From contig JACKMA010000001.1 in assembly GCA_024235635.1 (NCBI GenBank), positions 1,293,998 to 1,357,997 on the forward strand: a stretch of 64,000 nucleotides of DNA, read 5' to 3'. A program made the translations under genes and the position numbers. The stretch's first letter is position 1, and each line of letters opens with the position of its first letter. Source of the stretch: Zoogloeaceae bacterium. GTDB taxonomy: Bacteria > Pseudomonadota > Gammaproteobacteria > Burkholderiales > Rhodocyclaceae. Of this stretch, positions 34,307-42,225 are shown in pieces. A model generated the notes under the pieces. It saw only the letters and a list, made by a program, of their open reading frames with translations, had not been told where the DNA came from and made no database searches.

Positions 34307-35590
34307 ATGAAGATCCGAATCGCCAACGGCCGCCTGATCGATCCGGCTAACCGCATCGACGCAACGCACGACCTCTACATTGCCGACGGACGCGTCGCCG
34401 CGGTCGGCGAGGCACCGGACGGCTTCGTCGCCGACCGCGAAATCGATGCGATCGGCCTGGTGGTCTGTCCGGGCCTGGTGGACATCGCCGCCCGCCTGCG
34501 CGAGCCCGGCTTCGAATACCGCGCCACGCTGGAATCCGAGATGGAAGCGGCGATGGCCGGCGGCGTCACCAGTGTCGCGATCCCGCCGGACACCGATCCG
34601 GTCCTCGACGAGCCGGGACTGGTCGAGATGCTGCGCTACCGCGCCAAGCGCCTGAACCGCGCCCACATCTACCCGGTCGGCGCGCTGACCGTCGGGCTCG
34701 CTGGCGAACGCCTGTCCGAGATGGCGGAACTGACCGACGCCGGCTGCGTCGCCTTCAGTCAGGCCAACACCCCGCTGGTGGACACCAAGGTGCTGCTGCA
34801 CGCGATGGAATACGCCGCCACCTTCGACTTCCCGGTCTGGCTACAGCCGGTCGCGCCGTTCCTGTCGCGCGGCGGCGTCGCCCACGACGGCGAGGTGGCG
34901 TCCCGGCTGGGTCTCGCCGGCATCCCGACGGCGTCCGAGACGATCGGCCTGTACACCCATATCGAACTGGCGCGGCTGGCCGGCTGCCGGCTTCACGTGA
35001 CCCGCCTGTCAAGCGCCGAAGGCCTGAGGATGATCAAGTGGGCGCGGCGGGAGGGCGTGGACATCACCTGCGACGTATCAATCAACCAGTTGCATCTGTG
35101 CGACATGGACATCGGCTATTTCAATCCCCATTGCCGGCTGATCCCCCCGCTGCGCAGCCAGCGCGACCGCGACGCACTGCAGCGCGGCCTCGCCGACGGC
35201 GACATCAACGCACTGTGCTCGAACCACACGCCGGTGGACGACGACGCCAAGCAGTGCCCGTTCTCCGAAGCCGAGCCCGGTGCCACCGGGCTCGAGTTGC
35301 TGCTGCCGCTGACCCTGAAGTGGGCCGGGCAGTGCTCGGTCCCGCTGGTCGATGCCCTGGCCCGGGTGACGTCGGACGCGGCACGCATCATCGGCAGCCA
35401 GCGCGGCGGCCATCTGTCGGTCGATGCCCGCGCCGACGTCTGCATCTTCGATCCCGAGGGCGAGACCCTGGTCCGTCGCGAGACCTTGAAAAGTCAGGGC
35501 AAGAACACCCCTTTTCTCGGCCTGTGCCTGCCCGGGCGGGTGCACACGACGATCGTCGAGGGTCAGATCATGTACGGCGAACCGCGATGA
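34307..35590 (+). CDS. pyrC': Non-catalytic dihydroorotase-like subunit PyrC' of the ATCase complex
   Basis: 427-residue amidohydrolase-fold protein with AGGAAA before ATG 34307. In active class I dihydroorotases, the strand-1 motif is D-x-H-x-H-x-R; here it reads DIAARLR, so the two zinc-binding histidines are replaced by A61 and R63. The rest of the fold is preserved, ending in PFLGLCLPGRVHTTIVEGQ. This matches the inactive PyrC' of Pseudomonas, which is required to assemble the PyrB dodecamer. An active dihydroorotase must be encoded elsewhere. The stop overlaps the next gene's ATG. Confidence 0.9.
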   Translation: MKIRIANGRLIDPANRIDATHDLYIADGRVAAVGEAPDGFVADREIDAIGLVVCPGLVDIAARLREPGFEYRATLESEMEAAMAGGVTSVAIPPDTDPVLDEPGLVEMLRYRAKRLNRAHIYPVGALTVGLAGERLSEMAELTDAGCVAFSQANTPLVDTKVLLHAMEYAATFDFPVWLQPVAPFLSRGGVAHDGEVASRLGLAGIPTASETIGLYTHIELARLAGCRLHVTRLSSAEGLRMIKWARREGVDITCDVSINQLHLCDMDIGYFNPHCRLIPPLRSQRDRDALQRGLADGDINALCSNHTPVDDDAKQCPFSEAEPGATGLELLLPLTLKWAGQCSVPLVDALARVTSDAARIIGSQRGGHLSVDARADVCIFDPEGETLVRRETLKSQGKNTPFLGLCLPGRVHTTIVEGQIMYGEPR

Positions 35591-36492
35591 TGGCTCGCGG
35601 CTGGATTGCCGCCGGCCTGCTCGCGGGCATCCATGTCGCAGCCGGCGCCGCTGCGCCCGATTACGCCGAGGTCGCCGCGATCCTGCAGTCACGCTGCGTC
35701 ATGTGCCACAGCGGCGATGCCGCCCCGCTCGGCCTGCGCCTGGATTCGCTCGACGGCATCAAGGCAGGAAGCCGCAACGGCCCGGTGGCGAGGGCGGACG
35801 ATGCCCCCGGCAGCGAACTGATGCGCCGCCTCCGCGGCGACAGCCAGCCCCGCATGCCGATGACCGGGCCGCCGTGGCTGAGCGCGGACGAAACGGACCT
35901 CATCGAACGCTGGATCGCCGCCGACATGCCGGCGGCCGACCCGTCCGCCGGCGCCACCGCACTTCCGCCCCCGCGCCCCGGACCGGGCGAGACGGTCACG
36001 TACGCCCACGTGGCACCGATCTTCGCGACCCGCTGCGCCAAGTGCCATACCGACAACGGCCTGATGGGACCGCCACCCGAAGGCTACCGGCTGACCTCGT
36101 ACGAATCGACCGTGTCGGCCGCGGACCGGGTCCGGGTGGTGCCCGGTGCCCCCGGCGCCAGCGAACTTCTTCGTCGCGTCCGCGGCCTGTCCCGGCCCCG
36201 CATGCCCTTCGACGGCCCACCCTGGCTCGACGACGAGGACATCACGCTGATCGAGCGCTGGATCGCCGGCGGCGCCCGCGGTGCCGACGGCACGCCGGCA
36301 CCGCTTCCGATTGGTGCGCGGTTGCGTTTCGAAGGCCGGTTGACCGGTCAATGGGCGGTGGACGGCCAGCCGTTTCGGGTCGATGGCGGCACCCGCATCG
36401 ACAAGCGTCCACGCGTCGGCGACCAGGTCGAGTTGCGGGCGCGCATCGGCACCGACGGCAGTATCGAGGCAACGCGCCTGCGGCGACGGTGA
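35587..36492 (+). CDS. Secreted dihaem cytochrome c-like protein
   Basis: 301 residues with a signal peptide (about 1-22, ending AGAAA). Two haem attachment motifs, CVMCH (37-41) and CAKCH (150-154), each begin a similar roughly 100-residue unit in which a later P-R-M-P segment (PRMPMTGPPWL, PRMPFDGPPWL) could supply the methionine ligand. This pattern resembles planctomycete-type cytochrome c domains. The C-terminal 75 residues are beta-rich (RLRFEGRLTGQWAV) and resemble small OB-like DUF5666-type domains. The ATG overlaps the pyrC' stop, so it is translationally coupled to the pyrimidine operon although no functional link is obvious. Confidence 0.82.
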   Translation: MMARGWIAAGLLAGIHVAAGAAAPDYAEVAAILQSRCVMCHSGDAAPLGLRLDSLDGIKAGSRNGPVARADDAPGSELMRRLRGDSQPRMPMTGPPWLSADETDLIERWIAADMPAADPSAGATALPPPRPGPGETVTYAHVAPIFATRCAKCHTDNGLMGPPPEGYRLTSYESTVSAADRVRVVPGAPGASELLRRVRGLSRPRMPFDGPPWLDDEDITLIERWIAGGARGADGTPAPLPIGARLRFEGRLTGQWAVDGQPFRVDGGTRIDKRPRVGDQVELRARIGTDGSIEATRLRRR

Positions 36493-36950
36493 TCGCAGCC
36501 AGGGGACGGCACCACTGCCCTGCGCGCGGCACCGAATGTGATCTTCAGGTCGGAGGATCGATCGGCAGCCTGGAGCGGTAGACGACTGTTCCGATCGCAC
36601 GGCTAGCGGCCGGCGACAGGCGCCTTCCGCAGCGTCATCGCCGAACATGCGGAGGCGAGCCTATCCGCGGCCAAGGCGCGCGCGTTGCGGGATGTGCCGC
36701 GCCATTCCGCAATGCATGCGCCATCAGCCATTCGATGCGATCCGAGTTCCCGTCTGTCATGCTGGCGGATCGACGCGGCGCGCGGCAGAATGCGTCCAGC
36801 GCCGTGCCCCCGACCGCGAAGCGGCAATCGCGTCGGCCGCCGGATCGTGACGCCGTGCAATGGGCAGACCTGGTCGCAACCCGGTCAAGGTGCGCCGAAC
36901 GGCGTCGATCCCCGATGCATTCATTGTTGACAATCCGACGGAGGCCGTTC
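36493..36950. other. Intergenic region, 458 bp
   Basis: No convincing gene on either strand; the open frames here are arginine-rich and unlike proteins. It should contain the end of the pyr operon transcript and the promoter of the exosortase-target gene. No clear terminator or promoter was found. Confidence 0.5.
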
Positions 36951-37826
36951 GTGAACATTCGTTCGATCATTGCCGGCGTAATGTTCCTGCCGACCACCGC
37001 GCTGGCGGCGATTTCGTATTCCCCTGCGATCATCACCGGCGTTCCGGCGCTGGGCGGCCTGTCGATGCTGCTGCTGGCGATCGCGCTGGCCGCAACCGCA
37101 TGGCGACTGTCCCGCAATGGCGGCGCCAGCCGACTGATCGCAGTGACTGCGTTGGCCATCGGCGCGCTGATTTCGACCGCCGGCGGCGTCAGGCTGATCG
37201 AACACGCCTACGCGGCGGCGACGGACTTCGAGAACCCGGCCGGCGGGTCGGCAAGCATCGACTGCAGCCTCGACCAGCAACACAACAACACCAGCGGCAC
37301 CGCCATCAGAATCGACGCGATCGACTGCACGCCGAGCGGCGGCACGCTGGGGACCAGGCAGGCCGGCGATCCCAGCCCCGAATGCAACCCCAGCGTGGTG
37401 GTCGCCAACGGCACCTCGTGCTGGACATTCACGCCGGCGTGCACCGGTGCGGGAACGGCCCAGGGACCGATCAACGTCGGGCCCGGCTTCAACGATGGTG
37501 CCGGCATCTTCGTCCCGTTCCCGTCCGCCGACTGCTGGGACACCGCCGACGACTACCTGACCGCCTCGAACCTGCTGATCGACATCAACCGATCCAAAGT
37601 CGGCGGGGCCGGCACCGACCAGATCGAATACTTTTGGGCATCGTCGGCGAGCGACATCGCGGCCAACTCATTCGTCATTACCAATACGTCGGGCAACAGC
37701 ATCAACGTGCCGCGAAACCGCGTCGCCAGCGAAGCGCCCACCGGCAAGATCCGAGGCGTATTCGTCCGTACCACCGGCGCCGGCACCTGGACCGCGACGC
37801 TGTCGAACATGCGCCTCGTTCCCTGA
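36951..37826 (+). CDS. Midcut-by-XrtH-type protein (exosortase H target with internal sorting signal)
   Basis: 291 residues from GTG 36951, with GGAGG at 36940-36944. A signal peptide (about 1-20) is followed almost at once by an IPTL-CTERM-like element: VPALGG (31-36), a hydrophobic stretch (37-51) and a basic cluster WRLSR (51-55). A second hydrophobic segment lies at about 61-80. The remaining 200 residues form a Cys-, Asn- and Thr-rich extracellular domain. In ordinary exosortase substrates this tripartite signal is at the C-terminus; placement near the N-terminus is the hallmark of 'midcut-by-XrtH' proteins, which I recall as a named family found with exosortase H. No exosortase gene lies in the window. 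Confidence 0.75.
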   Translation: MNIRSIIAGVMFLPTTALAAISYSPAIITGVPALGGLSMLLLAIALAATAWRLSRNGGASRLIAVTALAIGALISTAGGVRLIEHAYAAATDFENPAGGSASIDCSLDQQHNNTSGTAIRIDAIDCTPSGGTLGTRQAGDPSPECNPSVVVANGTSCWTFTPACTGAGTAQGPINVGPGFNDGAGIFVPFPSADCWDTADDYLTASNLLIDINRSKVGGAGTDQIEYFWASSASDIAANSFVITNTSGNSINVPRNRVASEAPTGKIRGVFVRTTGAGTWTATLSNMRLVP

Positions 37827-38041
37827 TCCGTTGTGCGCGTAAGGACGGTTCCGTGGCGCCGCCCTTGCCTGTCCGAAGAAGCCGCGCTCACGACCCGGCG
37901 TGTGGCCGGTACCGCCGCGCTGCCACGCGCCCCGTCAAAAAAATTCCCTGCCTGTCGTCCACCGGGCGGCGATTGCGTTCTCTGCTACAAGTGCCCCGTC
38001 GAACAGCCGGGCACCCACTCACCAACGACCAGGAGAACATC

Positions 38042-38443
38042 ATGATCAGTAATCGAATCCAACGGGTGGCCGTCGTGCTTGCGGCCGGCATGCTGCTGTC
38101 CACATCGGCGCTCGCAGTCGATCCGGAGCACAGGGCAGAGCGTCTCGATGAACGGGGCGACCGCATCGAGACGCGGCTCGACCGGCGCGGCGAGCGCATC
38201 GAGGATCGTCGCGACGCCCGTGGCAACCGCATCGAGAAGCGCTTCGATCACCGTGCCGATCGTGCCGAGGAGGCTGGTCACGACGGGCTCGCCAAGCGCC
38301 TGAAAAAGAAAGGGGATGATGTCGATGCCCAACTCGATCGCAGCGGCGACCGTGCCGACAAGCGCCTCGACCGCCGTGGCGAACGCATCAACGACCGCCT
38401 CGACCGCCGCTCCGAGCGCGTTTCGCGCCGTGCCGGGCAGTGA
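38042..38443 (+). CDS. Secreted, highly charged repeat protein
   Basis: 133 residues with a signal peptide (about 1-25, ending TSALA) and AGGAG upstream. The mature part is nearly all Arg, Asp, Glu and Lys, built from an 11-residue repeat close to RLDRRGERIED that occurs several times, interrupted by a lysine-rich piece (HDGLAKRLKKKGDD). Such a sequence should form long charged helices. Function unknown. It precedes an ECF sigma factor gene by 32 bp and may be part of, or a target of, that system. Confidence 0.8.
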   Translation: MISNRIQRVAVVLAAGMLLSTSALAVDPEHRAERLDERGDRIETRLDRRGERIEDRRDARGNRIEKRFDHRADRAEEAGHDGLAKRLKKKGDDVDAQLDRSGDRADKRLDRRGERINDRLDRRSERVSRRAGQ

Positions 38444-38475
38444 CCTGCTCGACGCCGGCGGCCGGATGACGGCTG

Positions 38476-39036
38476 ATGGCTGCCGACTCCGATGAGCAAC
38501 GCCCGTCGGCGCAGGACTTGCCTGCCTTTCTAGCGGAAATCGAGGGGCGGGCATTTCGTATGGCGCAGTTTGCCACCGGCAATCGCGACGACGCGCTGGA
38601 ACTGGTGCAGGACGCCATGATGAAGCTGGTGCAGAAATATGCCGACCGCGAAGCGCCCGAATGGCGGCCGCTTTTCCTCACCATCCTGCAGTCGCGCATC
38701 CGCGATTGGCACCGCCGCCAGCGCGTGCGCAACCGTTTTCGCGACTGGCTCTCGCCCTTTCTCGGAGCGGACGAAGAAGACGCCCTCGCCCGGGTGCCGG
38801 CCGATCGATCCTGGGAGCCGGCGCACCGACTCGAGGACGATCGATTCTCGACCCGTCTCGACGCCGCGTTGGCGGCGCTTCCGTTGCGGCAGCAACAAGC
38901 CTTCCTGTTGCGCGCCTGGGAAGGCCTCGACAGCGCCCAGACCGCGGCTGCGATGGGCTGTGGCCTGACCAGCGCGAAGACCCACTACGCTCGGGCACTG
39001 GCCCGATTGCGCAGTGAATTGGAGGATCTGAGATGA
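38476..39036 (+). CDS. ECF-type RNA polymerase sigma factor
   Basis: 186 residues. Region 2 is about 20-85 (ALELVQDAMMKLVQKY, with a tryptophan-containing region 2.4 at IRDWHRRQRVRNRF). Region 4 is about 125-180, with LPLRQQQAFLLRAWEGLDSAQTAAAMGCGLTSAKTHYARAL forming the helix-turn-helix. It should direct transcription in response to an envelope signal. Its TGA overlaps the ATG of the next gene (39033), which looks like its membrane anti-sigma factor. Confidence 0.9.
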   Translation: MAADSDEQRPSAQDLPAFLAEIEGRAFRMAQFATGNRDDALELVQDAMMKLVQKYADREAPEWRPLFLTILQSRIRDWHRRQRVRNRFRDWLSPFLGADEEDALARVPADRSWEPAHRLEDDRFSTRLDAALAALPLRQQQAFLLRAWEGLDSAQTAAAMGCGLTSAKTHYARALARLRSELEDLR

Positions 39037-39416
39037 GTGACCCGAGCGACGACGCCTTCATTCGGCGGGCTGGTGCCAGCCTCGAGCGCAGCGTCGACGC
39101 CCTGGACGCCCGCACCCGTTCGCAACTGGTTGCGGTACGCCATCGCGCACTCTCCGGCAAGCGGCGAAGCGGCTGGCGCCGCCCGATCGTGCTCGCGCCG
39201 GCAGCCGCCCTGGCCGTGGCCGTCATGCTGGCGGTCGGCGTGCTTCTGCGCGACGGCGACCCGGCACTCGATCCGCTGCCGCCATTGGCCGAGACCGAGC
39301 TCGAGTTGCTCGAATTGCTGGCGGTCCAGGATCCGGACGAACTTGCCGACGATCCGGACTTCTATCTCTGGGTCGAGGAGGCATTGTCGACCGAGGAGCG
39401 CGTCGATGCCGGCTGA
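39033..39416 (+). CDS. DUF3619-like membrane protein, candidate anti-sigma factor
   Basis: 127 residues. A soluble N-terminal helix region (about 1-50) precedes one membrane helix (about 53-71, LAPAAALAVAVMLAVGVLL) and an acidic periplasmic tail rich in Leu and Glu (ETELELLELLAVQDPDELADD). Overlap with the ECF sigma gene and this one-helix layout suggest an anti-sigma role. It lacks a recognisable zinc-binding anti-sigma motif. It overlaps the following small gene by 11 bp. Confidence 0.75.
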   Translation: MSDPSDDAFIRRAGASLERSVDALDARTRSQLVAVRHRALSGKRRSGWRRPIVLAPAAALAVAVMLAVGVLLRDGDPALDPLPPLAETELELLELLAVQDPDELADDPDFYLWVEEALSTEERVDAG

Positions 39417-39615
39417 ACGCCGGTGCGCCGGTCTGCTGTTGCTGATCGGCTGCCTGCTGCCGCTGCGGGCGACCCCTGGCGACGCCCCCCCCAGCCCGGA
39501 ACTGCTCGAATGGCTCGCCGAACTCGACGTCGACGACGACCCGATGACTGTACTCGACATCCTGGCGGCAGATGGCGTAGCCCTGCCGGCCGTGGAGACC
39601 ACCGATGAAGACTGA
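39406..39615 (+). CDS. Small probable lipoprotein of the sigma operon
   Basis: 69 residues. The N-terminal hydrophobic segment contains LLIGC (cysteine at 16), a plausible lipobox, so the mature form may be an acidic lipoprotein of about 54 residues. It is wedged between the anti-sigma-like gene and the DUF3106 gene with overlaps on both sides (11 bp each), which supports it as a real gene. No homologue is recognised; function unknown. Confidence 0.65.
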   Translation: MPAERRCAGLLLLIGCLLPLRATPGDAPPSPELLEWLAELDVDDDPMTVLDILAADGVALPAVETTDED

Positions 39616-40102
39616 ACATCGACCGACCCGCCGACTGCTGTTGTGTGCCCTCGCCTGCCTGCTGCCCGCCGTCGCGAACGCCGCGGCGCCGGACTGGTCG
39701 CAGCTCGGCGCCGAGCAGCAACACATGCTCGCGCCCCTGCGCGAGCAGTGGGACAGCCTGCCTGCCGAGCGCCGTCTGCGGCTGCTGAAGGGCGCCGAGC
39801 GCTGGCAGGAGATGGATCCCGAACAGCGCGCCCGGGCGCGCCATCGGCTCGCCAAGTGGCAGGCCATGACGCCGGAACAGCGCAGCCGTGCACGCCGCAA
39901 CCTGGATCGCTACCGCAGCCTGTCACCCGAGGAGAAGCGGCATTTTCGCCAGGTGCTCGAGCGCCTTCGTGCGCTGCCACCGCAGCGTCGCGCCGAATTG
40001 CGCGAACGCTGGCGTGAAATGGACGATGGCCAGCGGGCACGGGTGATGCAGCGCGCCCTGAAGCGTCAGCGGGCCCGCGAACGAGGCCGCCGGCAGGATT
40101 AG
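39605..40102 (+). CDS. DUF3106 secreted protein
   Basis: 165 residues with a signal peptide (about 1-27, ending ANAAA). The mature part is a chain of short helices with repeated W/M-x-x-M-x-P-E-Q-R-x-R-A patterns (WQEMDPEQRARAR, WQAMTPEQRSRAR, YRSLSPEEKRHFR), the DUF3106 signature. It is arginine-rich and likely periplasmic. The gene is last in the ECF sigma operon; DUF3106 beside sigma and DUF3619 genes is a recurring arrangement in betaproteobacteria. Function unknown. Confidence 0.88.
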   Translation: MKTEHRPTRRLLLCALACLLPAVANAAAPDWSQLGAEQQHMLAPLREQWDSLPAERRLRLLKGAERWQEMDPEQRARARHRLAKWQAMTPEQRSRARRNLDRYRSLSPEEKRHFRQVLERLRALPPQRRAELRERWREMDDGQRARVMQRALKRQRARERGRRQD

Positions 40103-40166
40103 CCGACGACTGCCGGTGCCGCCCGCGGGCAGGCGCGGCAGGTTCACCAGCGGCAGCTTGCAGCAA

Positions 40167-41288
40167 TCAGTCCAGCGTACGACGGAAGGTCCGCAATCCG
40201 ACCGCCAGCACGACGCAGGTGAACAGCAGGATCGGCCAGATGCTCGGCCACAGCAGCACCGTACCGCTCGCCTTCAGCAGGATGCCACGCACCAGCACCA
40301 GGAAATGGGTCAGCGGCAACAGGCTGCCGACGGCCTGCGCCCATTCGGGCATGCCGCGGAACGGGAACATGAAACCGGACAGCAGCATCGACGGCAGGAA
40401 GAAGAAGAAGGTCATCTGCATCGCCTGCAGCTGGTTGCGGGCGATCGAGCTGAAGGTGATGCCGAGCACCAGGTTGGCCACGATGAAGATCAGGACGACG
40501 CCGTAGAGCAGCGCGATGCTGCCCAGCATCGGCACGTGAAAGATCCAGCGGGCAGCGATCAGTACCAGGGTCACCTGCACCAGGCCGATCAGGACATAGG
40601 GCACCAGCTTGCCGGTGATCACCTCGAACGGCGTCGCCGGCGTCGCCATTAGATTCTCGAAGGTACCGCGCTCGCGTTCGCGGGTCATCGCCAACCCGGT
40701 CATCAGTACCATCGTCAGGGTCAGTATGACGCCCAGCAGTCCCGGCACGATGTTGTAGGCGGTGATGCCTTCCGGGTTGTAGCGGCGCAACACGCGCAAC
40801 TCGACGGGCGCCATCGCGGCCAGACGTCGACCGGGCAGATCCGGGGCAAACAGTTCGGCACCGAGGTGGTTCAGGACCGCGACGGCACCGCCGGTGGCCT
40901 GTGGATCGGTGGCATCGGCCTCGACCGCGATCGCCACCGGGCGGCCGCGCACCAGATCGCGCTGGAAATCCGGGGGGAAGCTGACGACGAACTGCACCTC
41001 GCCGCGCGCCAGGGCACGCGCTGCCTGATCCTCGCTGACGCGGCCGAGCACGTCGAAATAGCCACTGTTCTGCATCGCCGCGACGAAGGCGCGCGCCGCC
41101 GGACCGGGCTCGGCAATCACCACGGCCGTCGGCAGGTGTTTCGGATCCGAATTGATGGCGAAGCCGAACAGCACCAGTTGCAGGATCGGAATGCCGACGA
41201 TCATGCCGAAGGTCAGCCGGTCGCGGCGTAGCTGGATGAATTCCTTGATCAGTATGCCGAGCCAGCGGGAGAGCGAAATGCGGGTCAC
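40167..41288 (-). CDS. ABC-2 type exporter permease (YhhJ-like)
   Basis: 373 residues. One N-terminal membrane helix (about 27-45), a large periplasmic domain (about 48-170), then five helices. The segment GVILTLTMVLMTGLAMTRERERGTFENLMATPATPFEVITGKLVPY is the ABC-2 signature, and FFLPSMLLSGFMFPFRGMP lies near the end. It forms the transmembrane part of a drug-efflux-type exporter together with the ATPase and HlyD-like genes just upstream on the same strand (4 bp gap). Confidence 0.92.
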   Translation of the reverse strand: MTRISLSRWLGILIKEFIQLRRDRLTFGMIVGIPILQLVLFGFAINSDPKHLPTAVVIAEPGPAARAFVAAMQNSGYFDVLGRVSEDQAARALARGEVQFVVSFPPDFQRDLVRGRPVAIAVEADATDPQATGGAVAVLNHLGAELFAPDLPGRRLAAMAPVELRVLRRYNPEGITAYNIVPGLLGVILTLTMVLMTGLAMTRERERGTFENLMATPATPFEVITGKLVPYVLIGLVQVTLVLIAARWIFHVPMLGSIALLYGVVLIFIVANLVLGITFSSIARNQLQAMQMTFFFFLPSMLLSGFMFPFRGMPEWAQAVGSLLPLTHFLVLVRGILLKASGTVLLWPSIWPILLFTCVVLAVGLRTFRRTLD

Positions 41289-41292
41289 GCCC

Positions 41293-42225
41293 TCATCGCT
41301 CCAGCGGGTCGCGCGCGCCCTGCATCAGGTGCATGAAGACATCTTCGAGCGACGGCCGGGCGGCGTCCATGCGCAGCCCGTGGGCGGCGACGAAGCGCGC
41401 CAGCTCGGCCTGCAGGCGCGTCGCGTCGCGCCCGCTGACATGCAGTTGCGTGCCGAAGCTCGCCACCTGTTCGACCGCCGGCAACTGCCGCAGCGCTTCA
41501 CTCAACCGCTCGACACCGTCGCCCGACACCGCCCAGGTGCTGAGCCCTTGTGCGGCGACGATCTCCGCGCCGCGGCCGGTGGCCAACAGCCGGCCGTAAG
41601 CGAGATAGGAGAGGCGGTGACAGCGCTCCGCCTCGTCCATGTAGTGGGTGGACACCAGCACGGTGATGCCGGCAGCCGACAGGCGATGGATCTCCTCCCA
41701 GAAATCCCGCCGTGCCTTCGGGTCGACGCCCGCCGTCGGTTCGTCCAGCAACAGCAGCCGGGGCTCGTGCATCAGGCATGAGGCCAGCGCCAGTCGCTGC
41801 TTCCAGCCGCCGGACAGGGTGCCGGCCAGTTGCCTGCGCCGCCCGCCGAGGCCGAGTCCTTCGAGCGCCCGCTCCACCCGCTGGCGTCGCCCGACGACGC
41901 CGAACATGCGGCCGACGAAGTGCAGGTTCTCCTCGATGCTGAGGTCGTCCCACAACGAGAAGCGCTGCGTCATGTAGCCCACCTCGCGCTTGATCGCGGC
42001 ACTCTCCCGCAGCACGTCGTGACCCAGGCAGCGACCCGAGCCGCCGTCCGGTGTCAGCAAGCCGCACAACATCCGGATCGAGGTCGTCTTGCCGCTGCCG
42101 TTGGGTCCGAGGAAGCCGTGGATCTCGCCTTCCCTGAGCTGCAGCGAGAGGCCGTCGACGACGGTCTTGTCGCCGAAGCGCTTCTGCAATCCATGGACGT
42201 CGATGACGTTCTCGGAGCGGTTCAT
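41293..42225 (-). CDS. ABC exporter ATP-binding protein
   Basis: 310 residues. Walker A is GPNGSGKTT (about 39-47), signature LSGGWKQRLALA, Walker B LLLLDEPTAGVD, and the switch histidine in VLVSTHYMDEA. This is the multidrug ABC-2 ATPase type (CcmA/YhiH half). The start overlaps the HlyD stop (ATGA, 42222-42225). A C-terminal roughly 80-residue extension is typical of this class. Confidence 0.94.
   Translation of the reverse strand: MNRSENVIDVHGLQKRFGDKTVVDGLSLQLREGEIHGFLGPNGSGKTTSIRMLCGLLTPDGGSGRCLGHDVLRESAAIKREVGYMTQRFSLWDDLSIEENLHFVGRMFGVVGRRQRVERALEGLGLGGRRRQLAGTLSGGWKQRLALASCLMHEPRLLLLDEPTAGVDPKARRDFWEEIHRLSAAGITVLVSTHYMDEAERCHRLSYLAYGRLLATGRGAEIVAAQGLSTWAVSGDGVERLSEALRQLPAVEQVASFGTQLHVSGRDATRLQAELARFVAAHGLRMDAARPSLEDVFMHLMQGARDPLER

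Noticed and set aside
36735..36950. Upstream extension of the exosortase-target gene
   Set aside because: The added residues are not signal-peptide-like and GTG 36951 has an excellent ribosome site followed by a proper signal peptide.
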